This document shows positions 21,502 through 33,334 of a DNA stretch of 64,000 bases, in pieces (positions within the stretch are counted from its first letter, which is position 1; each line of letters starts with the position of its first letter). The notes under the pieces are model-generated. The model was not told the DNA's origin. It saw only the letters and a program-made list of their open reading frames with translations, and searched no databases. The stretch is from Ryuthela nishihirai (taxonomy: Eukaryota; Arthropoda; Arachnida; Araneae; Heptathelidae), in contig JAWZYU010000008.1 of NCBI GenBank assembly GCA_038380435.1, positions 75,530,020 to 75,594,019 on the forward strand, in the 5' to 3' direction. Both the position numbers and the translations under genes were made by a program.

Positions 21502-21660
21502 AAAATTACAAAACCACTGTACTTAGATTGTTGTATGAAATGTTTTTCATGTAAGCAAAAACGTGACAGTTTTATTAAGATGGAGTAATTAAAAGCTTAC
21601 TAATGATCATTTTATCACTTGCACTGAAAATAAGAATAAAAGGGCAAAATTACAAGTTAT
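21502..21660. repeat. Direct repeat, second copy (159 bp)
   Basis: Partner of 19253-19411. Confidence 0.85.
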
Positions 21661-21971
21661 GTCCCTTTTTTTACATATAATCTCTCGATTTCTATCAAAT
21701 GTAATCCAAAAACTGGCAGTATCATAATACTAAAATATGTACAACTAAGTAAAATTTCCACGATTTATATTACATGTGTGAAATTTTTGTTTTCTAATAC
21801 AGTAATCTCAATTATACAACATAATTGGCTCAGTAATCAAAATACCAGTGATTAAAAAACCACCTCACGCAATTATTTTTCACAGAGGTCTGAAAGGAAC
21901 CTGTCAGCATAATATGACATTTAGGTTGTGAGAAGGAAAAATCTCAGCAAAAAAATAACGTGAAAAGAAAC

Positions 21972-22052
21972 ACCACACCTTATTGTGGGCTCAAATTCAG
22001 GTCCCTCTGAACTGCAGACAAATATACTAATCACTCAGCCACTGAGACAATA
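21972..22052 (-). repeat. tRNA-like sequence, decayed
   Basis: The reverse complement has an A-box-like tgagtgattagt and a B-box-like gaatttgagcc at tRNA spacing. Probably a tRNA-derived SINE head, not a tRNA gene. Confidence 0.35.
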
Positions 22053-22382
22053 TTAACTGAGTTTACTGACAACACAGAATTAACTGAGTCTTGAGGAATA
22101 AATTCTTATTTATATTTGTACAAAAATATCACTCAGTAGCTTTAAAGAAGAGACAAGTGTCATATTTCTGTTAAAAAGTTTATATATGAGGTTACTGAAA
22201 CTGACTGCCAGTTTATATATGAGATTTGAATCTGACTGCCTATTAACATAAAATGAGCTTGTTTACAATAGTGGCTACTGAGTTTTTTTTCTGTGGGAAA
22301 TTTAATAAGTGGTAACTTTTTCTAAAATGATACAGACACATGCATGTATTCTGAATATGTTGCTGCATTTAGCCACTTCAGG

Positions 22383-22535
22383 CCAATTAAAAAAAAAACG
22401 TCGTTTGATATTTTCCATTCACTGCAATCTAGGTCTCCCATTTTTTTCTGAGGCCTTTAGGGACACTTTTAGTAACTCTTTTATGAATTTGTAATTCTGC
22501 ATGCAGGCAACATACTGCCAAACCAACAAAGCTTC
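22383..22535 (-). mobile_element. RTE-like LINE 3' fragment
   Basis: aatctaggtctccca and the following tgaggcctttagggacac match 59930-59945 of the RTE-like LINE. Small, old fragment. Confidence 0.6.
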
Positions 22536-23350
22536 CTGTAAAAGAGATGTTACTGAAAGTAATTGTTGATTCCATCTAGTCTCATCATACTCTAATTTTA
22601 ATCTTTATTTTAATTTTAAAAATAAATTACAATAATTCCAAGATATATAGTTTCTTTTTCTTAATGTAGAACAAACAAAAATACACAAAATGCAATGAAA
22701 AATACTCATTAGAGTAAATAACTCATCTATGGATACAAATAATATAAAAAATTTAGCATTATATAGACATTTCAAATTTAATTATTTATTTCAACTAGTA
22801 CAGCATTAAAAATTTCAGTTCCCAAATAACATAACGCTTTGCTGTAAAATGTTTGAAACTATGATATGAATTAAAAAAGACCATCTAAAGATCTAATATC
22901 CATAACTTATTTGTTTAATTTGAAAAATATGCCAGTGTTTGTTAACATTTTTTAATGCATGATTAACATCAATTTTTTTCTACTGTAAAATTTACAATTT
23001 AGTGTAGTTATCTATTACATCAGGGATATGCAACCTATGGTACTCAAAACAGTTTTGTCCAGATTGCTGAATGGACATAAATAGGTAGTAATATTTTTGT
23101 AGTTGGGAACAGTAATTCAAATTAAATTTATATTTATTCTTTTACAGAGAACCTTTAAGAAAGTTTCTGAATTCAATCAGCACATTGCAGATACAAGCTT
23201 ATGGTTCACAACAATTGCATCTGAAAAGGAATGTTTTTATTTCAAATTCTTATACCACTTAATCAATTTAGTACATTAATGTTTGGATGAGTGCTGCCTT
23301 CATTTATTGAGAAATAACAGCATATTACTATCGACTATCGAAATGCTTAT
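22536..23350. other. AT-rich DNA, nothing recognised
   Basis: No gene or repeat family recognised. Confidence 0.4.
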
Positions 23351-23354
23351 TTCT

Positions 23355-23640
23355 TTCTGCTAGAGAGAGAGACTATGTTGGTTGGGCCATGTTGCCCATA
23401 TGGATAATTATAGATTAACGATTAGGGTTATGAACAGTGTGCCTAAAGACCTCAGAAAGAGGGGGAGAACTAGAATGCAGTAGGTAGACAATTGTCAAAC
23501 AGGGCCTTGTTAGAATTGGTGTGCAATGGTTAGATGCAGCAGATGTAGCTCAGGACAGATATGCTTGGAGAACTAAATTGCACAGTCTGGTTGGACCTTC
23601 TGTAGCCTATGGCTGCTTGAGGATGATCATGATTTGATTT
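23355..23640 (+). mobile_element. RTE-like LINE, 5'-truncated 3' end
   Basis: Matches the last ~280 bp of the RTE-like LINE, including the C-terminal coding end and the 3' terminus gaggatgatcatgat. The GAT-rich end is the normal 3' tail of this LINE, as at 59746. Confidence 0.75.
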
Positions 23641-24240
23641 TTCACATTATACATTTTATGATAGTTTTGTAGTTTTCACTTGAAAGACCTTTGTATGTCA
23701 TTTACATGATGCCTCCAAAATAATTTACAATCAATTAAGGTACCACATATACAAAATTATCTTACTTTGATCATAGGCACACCTCTTTTTGTCTTGTCAG
23801 CATAGAGAATTAGTCAATAAGTTGTCTCTGAATGAATGCTAATCCCCTTTAAAAAGTTTTGTTCTAAATACTAATTTCTGATTTTTTTATTATCATTTTT
23901 CACAATTCTATTCTTTCTTTTTTAAAGACTACAAAAATATAATATTATAAGCTTTATCTTTCAGCAAGAGTACAAAATTAACACCAAATGGGTAAAATAT
24001 GAAAAAATGAAACACTGGCATAAAATTTCGTTTTGCATGCATATAATGCACTTAATATTAATATGGCTTCTACATCCATAATTTATAAAACCTTTGTAAA
24101 TGTTCATCCACAAAAACACACTGGTTTCCATAAATTAAAGAACAACTGAAAAAAAAAAGTGATATCATAAAACTATGATAATATAAAGGCACGAAAGTCA
24201 GGTATAGTATATAGAATATATATTCAGGAATGGCACTGGC
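23641..24240. other. AT-rich DNA, nothing recognised
   Basis: No supported feature. Confidence 0.4.
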
Positions 24241-24289
24241 ACCAAATTTTCAAATGCTCAATCATTAAATGCGAGCATTTCAAGGCTGT

Positions 24290-25500
24290 TCTCCAGTTCT
24301 CCTGTGAAGTGCAAGGTGGAGTTGTTGAGAGCAGATTTGTTAGACATGTTATCAGATATCATTTATCAGAATATGTGTGGTGGCAACTGTGGTCTATTCA
24401 AGGCAGACCATAGTCAAGCAAATGCTACTGGATGGCTTAATGTGAGTCATTCAATGATGCATAGACTTTGGCAGAGATTTCAACAAGGCTAAAGCACATC
24501 AAGATGATTCAGTAGTGGGCAATGATGGGCAACAAACCCAAGGGAAGACTACTATCTGGTGTTATGCACCAGGAGGAGCAGGATGTTAACACCATGTCAA
24601 CTGCAACTGGACCTCACAACAGCAATGGAATGGCAATATCCACTACCATCATATGCTGGCACCATATGCTTCATGAGATGTGCCTGTATACTAGGCAGCC
24701 AATGGTGTGCATGGTCCTGACTTGACTCCACAGTAGGGTTGGGTTGTTTTACCTCTGAGCGGCACTTTTTTGCACACTATGGGCTAAATGGCCAGGCCAC
24801 AAGGACCCCAAAGGCTCAGGAAGGTTGGGGGAGGGGACCCACTGGAACAGCTGTTGGGAGACAGATGGTAGCCTCCCATCAAGGCCATCCAGCGTGTTCT
24901 TTAACGTGCACAGGGTATGACTCTCCCACACACGGGACTACGGCTTAACGTCCCATCTGATGGACGGCGGCCTTTCCAAGCCCATCGGTGTCCCCTACTG
25001 ACAGTGGGCAGGGGGAGGGGGGAATTTTGCGGAGATAAATCTCAACGCTGACCTAGCTGGGACTCGAACCTGGGAACTACAGATTACGAGCCTGGCGCGC
25101 TACCGACTGAGCCCCCCCCCCCCCCCTCCACAGTAGTGACTGTCTAAACTGGTGCATCATGCCAAATAGACCCAGGAGCAAAGGCAGTCCGTGATCTTTA
25201 AGGATAAATCAGGATTTGCCCTCCATGGAAATTTGCTGCATTAGTTGATGTGAAGAGAACCAGGAACACATTATCATGCCACAAATATCCATGAATGGCA
25301 GTGGGGATAGTGTCATGGTTCATGTAGTGATATCTTCAGGCATCAGCACAGATATGTATTTCCAATAGGCTACTTAATCGGTCATACAGGGATGAAATTT
25401 TGGATCTCTTCATGCAACAATATGTGAATGCAATAGGGGATAATAATGATATAATAATAATGCCTACCTTCATTAATGCCACCTTGTCAAGCACAATTTG
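24290..25500 (+). pseudogene. Tc1-like transposase relic, split by a SINE
   Basis: A heavily decayed DD34E transposase. Before the SINE, GWLNVSHSMMHRLWQRFQ is the paired-like second helix-turn-helix, matching the family pattern of V-S-x-S-x-x-x-R-L-W-x-R-F-Q. After the SINE, fragments follow the normal order: an FKD-S-GF segment near 25195, then SYRDEILDLFMQQYVNAI near 25385-25440, which in the family precedes the second catalytic aspartate. Most of the C-terminal catalytic region is unrecognisable. Stops and shifts occur throughout. Terminal repeats were not identified. It belongs to a different Tc1 lineage from the copies at 4857 and 14635. Confidence 0.65.
24737..25125 (-). mobile_element. 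SINE with 11-bp target duplication, poly-C end
   Basis: Inserted in a Tc1 relic. ctccacagtag is duplicated at 24726-24736 and 25126-25136. The head-side end has expanded to a run of about 18 C (G on the SINE strand). Confidence 0.9.
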
Positions 25501-26313
25501 GAGAACAGCAGTATTAACTATATGGAGTGGCTAGCTCGGTTTCCTGACTAAATTTGATAGAACATGCATGGAATGTTCTCCTGCAAGCCTCCTGGCACTT
25601 CAGCATGCTATGGAGGAGCAATCGAGACCCACTGCACTGCTGGACAGTTTTATCAACAGTATGCATTATATTCATATACATATATAAGTATATATTGCTG
25701 CAAGGCCTGCATAGAGGAAATAGGTGACCACACACACCATACTGTACCACTTGGGCTATCTTAGTTGACCTACACTTTTTTACCACATTTGTATTTGATG
25801 ATACTCATTTTTCAAATGGGTATCATTCAATTTTATGGTGGTAAAAGATGCTTGGATCTGACAGAGGTTGGAACTTTTTACCACGTTTGCATTTGTATAT
25901 AATATTGAGAATTAGGAGCATTATTCCAATTTTCAAATGTTATTCTTACACACAGTGTTTATATACACCTATCTTCTGATCATATGCAGCAGAGCCAACA
26001 GGATTTTGAGAAAAATTGGGTTTTCAGGATTTTCCTTAATTAATGGAAACCAGTGTATAAATCGGATTCAATAGAAAAAGTGAAAATGAATATGATGCAG
26101 AAATCTACTGTTAGTGTTGAAGAGGCATAGCAAGGAAACTCATAGTCAGTTTAAAGGATTACAGATTGGTTGGTTATGCTTATAGTTTTTTCACCATATT
26201 TTGGTGTGTTTTTCCATTAGAATTTTTTTTTCTTGCACATAAACATTCAAATATATGGTTTGGTAAAGTGTGGATGTAAAACCCACATATAGTTATACAC
26301 ATAAAGTTATTAC

Positions 26314-26368
<55 letters not shown>

Positions 26369-27457
26369 TTTTTTTATTCACTATTCTCAACACCAGTACA
26401 GTTCAATACAAAAGTCTGCAACAAACAAAAAACATACTTTAACATGAATTTTTCAGGTTCATACACATGAAATGATTAAACAAATTATATTGTAAAATAT
26501 AAATTATAATCTATTATAAGTAGTTTTTTTTTCATACAAACAACTGAACAAACTGAACAATAGAAATAGATAAGAGAGCTCCACTTGAGGCCCAGCTCGT
26601 GTGTGGAGAAGTTCACGAATATAACGCTTACAGAATTAGTTGCAACAGTGTTTATACGTTTATAATATTAAAAAAAAAACATTTCCTAATACATTTTTAT
26701 AGTTTTTCCTAATAAAAATATAAAATATGTATATTCAAAATATACAAATATGGCATATATAATGCATACAAATATGGATCATAAAAATAAACTAAAATAT
26801 TTTAGAAAATGGAACTTGAACAGGAGCAGCAAGTTGTGAGGCAGCTAAAAAACCAGCTATGACCAATAATGTAGTAAAAAAAAGTGGGATTACTCCTGGG
26901 TTAAACATTGATTCTATTCATCATTCAATATGAAGCTGATGAGAATTTGAATAATGATGGCATATTTTAAAAATCTTAGAAGTCTGTTTATAAATAAATG
27001 TGGGGTTTGCTAAAATATAGTAAAGCAGAATTTTACATTTACAAAGGATTACACTACAAATTGATTTTAAGATTTTTAGGATGAATGATGTGGATCAGGT
27101 TGACAAATGTTTAAGGGGCCAAGTATATACTTGCTACATATACGTATCTTTTCTGTTACATTAATTAAGAAGAAGAAGAAAAAAAAGTGGGTTTTATTTC
27201 TCAGATGGGTATCATTCAATTTTATGGTGATAAAAGATGCTTGGATGTGACAGAGGTTGTAATAAGTAATACAATAATAGTTATTAGGGTGATTATGAAA
27301 TCAATCAGTAAATGAATACAGTTAAAATCAAATTGCTAGATAGTGATAGAGAAAGTGAGACAGAAAAAATATTTCTTTGATATCCACTTTTTTTCAGTCA
27401 TCCTTTTGCCATTGTCATTTACATAGTAAAAGATGTTTCCTATATTCAAGTCATCCA
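25501..27457. other. AT-rich DNA with microsatellite, no gene seen
   Basis: A (GATA)n array lies at 26313-26368. A ~58-bp direct repeat (gggtatcattcaattttatg core) occurs at 25816-25873 and 27203-27262. No coding region is supported. Confidence 0.45.
26313..26368. repeat. (GATA)n microsatellite
   Basis: About 13-14 perfect tetranucleotide units. Confidence 0.95.
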
Positions 27458-28073
27458 GTAATGCTGTGATTGTCACCTATGTTTAAACCATTAATAATGC
27501 TAAATAGCATGAAGAGACTTTATTATTTCCATCTTACTCAGTGCACTATAAAAAGAAATAGTTGCCACCTGTTGATCATAGATGACGCCAAAAAACATCG
27601 GTAAAAAGTTAGTCTTAAATTATTGGAAAGAAATGGGGTGGCATTAGTTCAATTGGTAAGAATACTCTGGCATGTTTCTGGAGAGATGTGGGTTGAAGTT
27701 ATTATTAATTTTAATATGTTATGGAGAAAAAATTTCACTGACATACGGGAGTATGTCAGTGAAATTTTTTCCGCAAAATATTTATTGATATATTGACGTT
27801 AAAATGCCACCCAGGTAATGCTGTGATTGTCACCTATGTTTAAATCATTAATAACGCTAAATAGCATGAAGATACTTTAATTATTTCCATTTTACTCAGT
27901 GCAATATAAAAAGAAATAGTTGTCACCCGTTGATCATAGATGGCGCCAATGGTTGGTGTTGAAAATCATCGGTGAAAGGTTAAAGTCTTAAATTAGTGAG
28001 AGAAAAAATGAGCCGGCATTAGTTCAATTGGTAAGAATACTCTGGCATGTTTCTGGAGAGATGCGGGTTCAAG
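27458..28073 (+). repeat. Tandem duplication ending in tRNA-like sequence
   Basis: 27458-27698 and 27813-28073 are direct copies (shared taatgctgtgattgtcacct near the start). Each ends in the same tRNA-like block. The spacer holds a perfect hairpin with 20-bp arms (27727-27746 and 27751-27770). Confidence 0.8.
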
Positions 28074-28087
28074 TCCCGTATGTTGGT
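28012..28087 (+). repeat. tRNA-like fold, possible tRNA pseudogene or SINE head
   Basis: 76 bases that can fold as a cloverleaf. gccggca pairs with tgttggt, gcggg with cccgt around ttcaagt, and a tctgg/ctgga stem encloses catgttt. A box (agttcaattgg) and B box (ggttcaagtcc) are present. The D-arm spacing and the base at position 33 are irregular, and a second copy lies 360 bp upstream, so a tRNA-derived repeat is more likely than a working tRNA gene. Confidence 0.45.
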
Positions 28088-28984
28088 GAAATTTTTTCCG
28101 CAAAATATTTACAAATCAAATGCTCTCAATACTGAATTATGGAAATACATAAACGAATATTTGATTGTGTGGATGACAAATTTAAACATATTATGTGAAA
28201 AATTATTGTTCAGTTTCCATATTTTAAAAATTTTACAAATGTTTTATTGCAAAATAGGATAAAATTTGTGTTATGCATTTGCAGTATTTTGATAATGTAT
28301 TGAAGGTATATTTCCTTTTTGCTCCAGGTGAAGCAACATTTTCTTTATGACATTTCTGTCATCATAGACAGTGGCAGCAATATCATAATTCCTCAGCCAT
28401 TTTTTGAATCATTCCAGTATACTCCCATTGTTTAAGTGTCAGTAGTGTACTCAAGAATACATGTAACAAGGATGGAGGGATCATTAAAGCTTAAGAAATA
28501 AGAGTTGTGTTTATTACAGAGATGCAAATATTCTAATTTTTAAGTTTTCAGATCTAGGATGGTCAAACAATATAAACCTCAGTAACACACTAACTGCTGC
28601 AAACAACTCAAGGATAGTCATGCATTGGTCTTTTAGACTATCAATAATCAGTTTTGAAGTGCCACAATTGAATTATATGGCATTTGCACCATATGCCTGC
28701 TTGTCTAGCTGACTTTGATGTTCCCACTACATAACCATAAAAACAATTTTGCCATTTGGGAAATGTATTTCACCATGACTACCTGGAAAATTCATGGTTG
28801 GTGGTTTCGACCATAACATATTCAAATTAATAATATTTCACCATATTTTGCTCTACTGCTTCACCATTGATCCATGTTTATATTTTTGAAGATGAACTTT
28901 CAAACTATGTTTTCGTTTACAATATTAGAATTTCTCAGATACAACTTGATAGTGATTTATTAGATACATATAGAGGAAAAATTG
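28088..28984. other. AT-rich DNA, nothing recognised
   Basis: No supported feature. Confidence 0.4.
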
Positions 28985-29064
28985 CCATTAGCTGAGTGGG
29001 ATCTGAACCCATGACCTCCTGATAACATGTCAGGTGCTCTGACCACTGAGCTACTGGCTGCCAA
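28985..29064 (-). repeat. tRNA-derived repeat
   Basis: The reverse complement carries A box tagctcagtgg and B box ggttcagatcc at tRNA spacing, with an anticodon-arm-like ctgacatgttatcag. No poly-A or body boundary found. Similar in layout to 53822-53890. Confidence 0.55.
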
Positions 29065-29640
29065 ACAATCATCCTCTTTTAGTGGCTTTTAAGCATTATA
29101 CCATAGAATATGTTTTCGTTAATTATGGATACAAAACCCTGTGGTAAATTATGGATGCAAAACCATATTAAGTATTGGAAATGAATATAAAATAAAAATA
29201 TATATCAACAAAAATGTTAATTTCTTAATGTTTTTTTTTCAAACTTTCATTAAAATATAAGGCATATATTATATTTACATATTTTTATCACAAAAAAATG
29301 AGAGTTAAGAAAAATGGGGAAAAAAATTCAGTAATCACAGTTTGGGGCAAAATTTTTAAAAGTGGGTTAGCATTCAATAAGAAGTATCTAATAGATTCAC
29401 TCCTCTACTAATATGGCCAAAAGAAGTAAAACTAACCTGGGATAAGATCATTGACTATAATAATTTCCAATTTAATAACTAACATTTGATTTCAGAACAA
29501 AGTAAAAAAAAAAGTAAATATAAATTTGAGATTTATCACTTTTTTCCCCCCTTAATGCTTTTAACCATAGCAGTTATAACAGCCTACCACAATACTTTGT
29601 GAAATGAAGCATTTTGTTGATATGTATCAATATTACTTAC

Positions 29641-29728
29641 CAATTCACTGACCAATGGAATTGATTTCCTACGTGGCCGTATATCAGGCATTGAGTCAAT
29701 GTTGCTATAAAAAGGATTGTGTTCTGGC
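29641..29728 (-). CDS. Host gene exon, Unc-13-like (88 bp)
   Basis: The exon is bounded on the minus strand by acceptor gtcttttacag (ending 29729) and donor gtaagt (from 29640). It encodes PEHNPFYSNIDSMPDIRP then RRKSIPLVSEL, with one leftover base at its start and a codon boundary at its end. The upstream exon at 44663-44599 ends with two extra bases if its first codon starts at its first base, so the two join in frame. The peptide resembles the conserved stretch ahead of the C1 domain in Unc-13, a presynaptic protein that primes vesicles for release. That identity is from memory. The next exon was not found downstream in the window, so that intron is probably over 29 kb. An RTE fragment begins 51 bp from the acceptor. 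Confidence 0.65.
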
Positions 29729-29778
29729 CTGTAAAAGACAATATATTTTATTCTTAATGTATTATTTTTATTCTTTAT

Positions 29779-32008
29779 AAACACCGCAACATACATAATT
29801 ACACATGGGTTTCACCTGATGGGCTGCATAAGAATATGATTGATTATATATTAATTAACAGCAAATGGGCTAGTTCTGTTAGAAATACCAGGGCATATAG
29901 GGGAGCTGAAATTGGATCTGACCATTACCTTGTTAAAAGTATCTTGCAACTTAAACTTAAAAAGTGTTGTGCTAGGGTTAAAAAATTTACCTTTAATACT
30001 GAAGCTCTGAAAGACCCAGTTATATCTAAAGCTTACGATGATAGGTTACTTAGTCATTATGACAGTCATGGTTTGCTTAATACTGAAGTTGAAGAAGAAT
30101 GGGATCATTTTAAACAGGCTTTTTTGGACACTAACAGTACTCTTTTAGGAAAAAAGGAGGCAGAATTATCTGAGTGATAAGGCACTTGAGCTCATTTCAA
30201 AAAGAAAGAACTGCACGAATGTCCTTAATCAATACCCTACTAATCCTAACAGAAAGCATTACAGAGAGCTTAATAAACATGTAAAGGATCAGTTAGCTAC
30301 TGATAAGAATCTTTGGCTTGATGGCTTGGCTGACAAAGAGGAGGAAGCAGTTAGGCAGCACAACAGCAGAGAGCTGTACCAGATAGTTAATGCTTTATGT
30401 GGCAGAAAACTGACAGGCCTACAAGGATTGCAGGATAAACAAGGTAAGGTTATAGAAGGTGAGGATTCTGTCATAGCTAGGTGGGCTGAGCATTTCAGTG
30501 ATGTTCTGAACAATGTGTAGTTAGTTCTACTCCCATTGTTTGCAATGATGATAGATGCATTGGTGGCTTTAATGTTGGCCCTATAACACAGTCTGAAGTT
30601 ATTTTGGCTATTTCTAAACTTAAACTTCATAAATCCCCAGGGGTAGATGAAATTACTACGGAAATGCTTAGAACTGGGAATGTTTCAGTTACCACTTGGA
30701 TGACTGAAATTTTGAATATCTTTTATGATAAAGGCATGGTTCCTAAGGATTTTATCAGAGTTATTTTTATCCCTATTTCCAAAAAAGATGATCGCAGTTC
30801 TTGTGATAACTATATAGGTATCAGCCTACTCTCTGTTCCAGGTAAAGTTCTTGGCATGATTGTGCCTAATAGAATTAAGAATTGGTTAACAGGCAATTGC
30901 GTGATGAGCAATGTGGATTTAGAAATGGTAGGGGATGTGTAGATCAAATATTTTTACTCAGGCATATTCTAAAGAAATGTTTAGAGTTTCAGAAACCATT
31001 GGTTCCTAGCTTTGTTGATTTCAAAAAGGCTTTCGACTCTGTTGATCATCATAATTTGTGGTTGATTGTGAGATCATATGGTATACCAGACAAGTTAGTT
31101 AACACAATGAAAGCTTTCTATAATAACACTGAGTCCTGTGTGAGAGTTGGTAAGGCTTGTAGCAATTGGTTTAGCATTACTTCTGGTGTTCGACAAGGGT
31201 GCATTTTGTCTCCTTTTCTCTTCAGCTTTGTTATTGATTATGTTATGCGAAATTCACTTCAAGGGAAAGATTTTGGCCCGAAATGGAATGGAGATACCAA
31301 AATTTCTGATTTAGATTATGCTGATGATTTAGCCCTTTTGGCAAATGATGTTGATGAGATGAACTCTTTCTTCGAGCTGTTGATGAAACGGTAGTAGAGT
31401 AGGTTTGGTTATAAACAGAAAGAAAAGTAAAGTGATGAAAATTAGTCAGGCAGGCTGTGATTCAATTAATCTGAATGGCTGCAGTCTTGAGCAGGTGTCA
31501 CAGTTTAATTACTTTGGAGGCTATGTAACAGATAATTGTGATGTGCGGCATGAGATTAACAGACGAATAGGGATTGCTGCCGGGACTTTTAAGAATCTAT
31601 GGAGAGTGTGGAGAAATAGGCGTATACACCTAAAGACTAAAATTAGACTGTATAATAGTTTGGTTCTTTCTAGTGTTAGGTATGGTAGTGAAACTTGGAC
31701 GGTTTGTAAACAAGATAACAGGAAACTAGATGCTTCTGATTCCAGATGCTTACGCAGTATCTTGGGCATTAGGTGGTTCAACTTTGTAACTAATGATGAG
31801 GTTAGGCAAAGGAGTTTGCAACCTCATTTAAGCAGCATATTGTGCAGAGAGAGAGACTGTTGGTTTGGCCATGTTGCCCATTTGAATAATTATAGATTGG
31901 CGAATAGGGTTATGAACAGTGTGCCAAAAGGCCTCAGAAGGAAGGGGAGACCTAGAATGCAGTGGGCAGACAATGTCAAACAGGACCTTGTTAGAATTGG
32001 TGTGCAGC
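29779..32008 (+). mobile_element. RTE-like LINE, truncated at both ends
   Basis: Starts within the endonuclease domain (TWVSPDGL region) and ends shortly before the normal C terminus, at gtgtgcag, where it departs from the other copies. It lies in the host intron, 50 bp from the exon, in the orientation opposite to the host gene. Confidence 0.85.
29810..32008 (+). pseudogene. RTE-like ORF (endonuclease end and reverse transcriptase), frameshifted
   Basis: Open pieces at 29836-30177, 30326-30520, 30604-30942, 30882-31394 and 31405-32008 join to one LINE protein in two or three frames. The first piece is the endonuclease end with the GSDH motif (EIGSDHYLVKS). The RT core follows: HKSPGVDEITTEML, SFVDFKKAFDSVDHHNLW with the first catalytic aspartate, GVRQGCILSPFLF, and LDYADDLALLA with the catalytic YADD. 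The C-terminal region has YGSETWT and GRPRMQWADNVKQDLVRIGV, typical of RTE-type LINEs. Stops at about 30178, 30518, 30942 and 31394 break it. The N-terminal half of the endonuclease is missing. It is an inactive 5'-truncated copy. Confidence 0.88.
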
Positions 32009-32014
32009 TAGTGC

Positions 32015-33291
32015 AGTGCAACCACATCCACTAGCTAGAGAACATTCTATAATCTGCCTTCTTTAAATATTCCTAGCTGTGGGAGAAGACCTGTAGAAGA
32101 GAGAGGCCTTACTTTTAGAAACAAGTCTGTCTGATGAACTAATCATTGAGGTGCAGTGAATGGGCTTTTTGAATTTTGAAATCTTCTCTTTGCCTAATAG
32201 AACCAAATATAACTCACTGGATTTAGACCACATCATTTGCCAATACAAATAAGATGTTAATTTTTGAATTTAGATGCCTAAATTTTGTAAGATGTCCTAA
32301 CTTTTTGCATGGGGAAGCTATCATGATGAAGAGTCTTCAGGCTCTCCCATCGACAAGTCACACTTAATAGGGCTGCAGTCCCATTCAGCATGACCTTCAA
32401 CTCCATCCTCTCCACCGGGACACCAACCAGCGGCTTCCCCCGCAATACCTCGAGCCCGGACTTCACTGCAGTCATGTAAATGAATCCACATGACCGGGGA
32501 CTTTAATCCCAGCTGCAGGCCCTCACAAGGCCACTCCATCCCGACTCTATGATGCCCCAGACATCGCTGGGGCGATTAAGGAGCCCACTCGACTGGGGAT
32601 CCATTCCAGTCGGCAGGCCCTCAGAAAAGTCTCTCCATCGGGGCATTAAAACGACCTTGGACTTCGCAGGGGCCTGCCGATAAGCCCACCTAATTGGGGA
32701 CACATTCCCATTCAGCAGACCCCCAGCCGGCCCCCTCCATCGAGGCCACAAGGCACACCAGAAACACCGATGAGCCAGCACCCAGTTTCACAGAGGCACC
32801 TTCAAATCCTCCACCATGTCATATAAGTAACCTAATCTTGGCAGCCAAAAGAGTTACTGGGGACTCTTAGTTTGGCTTTTCCATCGATAAGCCCGTCAAC
32901 TGGGGATCCCACTCCCAGTCACGAGCCTTCAATTCGTCCTCTCCATTGTGAATGGGCTGAAGCATGGGGGGGCTTCAAAAAACCTTCTGAAGCCTGGGGT
33001 GAACAGTCATCTGACCCACGATATCACTGAGACCGCCTCGATGAGCCCACTGGACCTTGTCCTCTTAAACCAGTCTGCAAACCTCCAAGTACGGCCCCTC
33101 AACTGGGGCTGCAACCCGGAGCTTCTCAGGGGCACCCGCTAGTCTGGAGGCTCTCTTACCAGTCCATGGGCCCTCTCCATGCCCCTCCACCAGAGGCTAC
33201 AAGATCTCATGAACGTCAGAGAACGAGCGATCTGAACCCAACTTCTCAGAGGCACCGTAGGTCTCCCCACCACAACAAGGTGGTCCCCCTC
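32015..33291 (-). mobile_element. Element G copy 1 (GC-rich non-autonomous retroelement)
   Basis: Aligns in reverse with 55586-57156. Shared blocks are acggtgcctctgagaagttg near its 5' end, gggcttatcgatggaa in the middle, aagttaggac near 32310, and cactgcacctcaatgatta near 32145. The 5' part (33291-32320) is GC-rich and made of imperfect repeats with gatggagagg, tccccagt and gtgggctt motifs. The 3' part is AT-rich. No long ORF is conserved between copies. Its 5' end reads gagggggaccaccttgttgtggtgg, with a ccac/gtgg hairpin. The 3' boundary is approximate. Confidence 0.6.
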
Positions 33292-33334
33292 GGGGGGGGG
33301 GGGGGATTGGTTGGTTGGTTGTTTTGGGTTTAAT

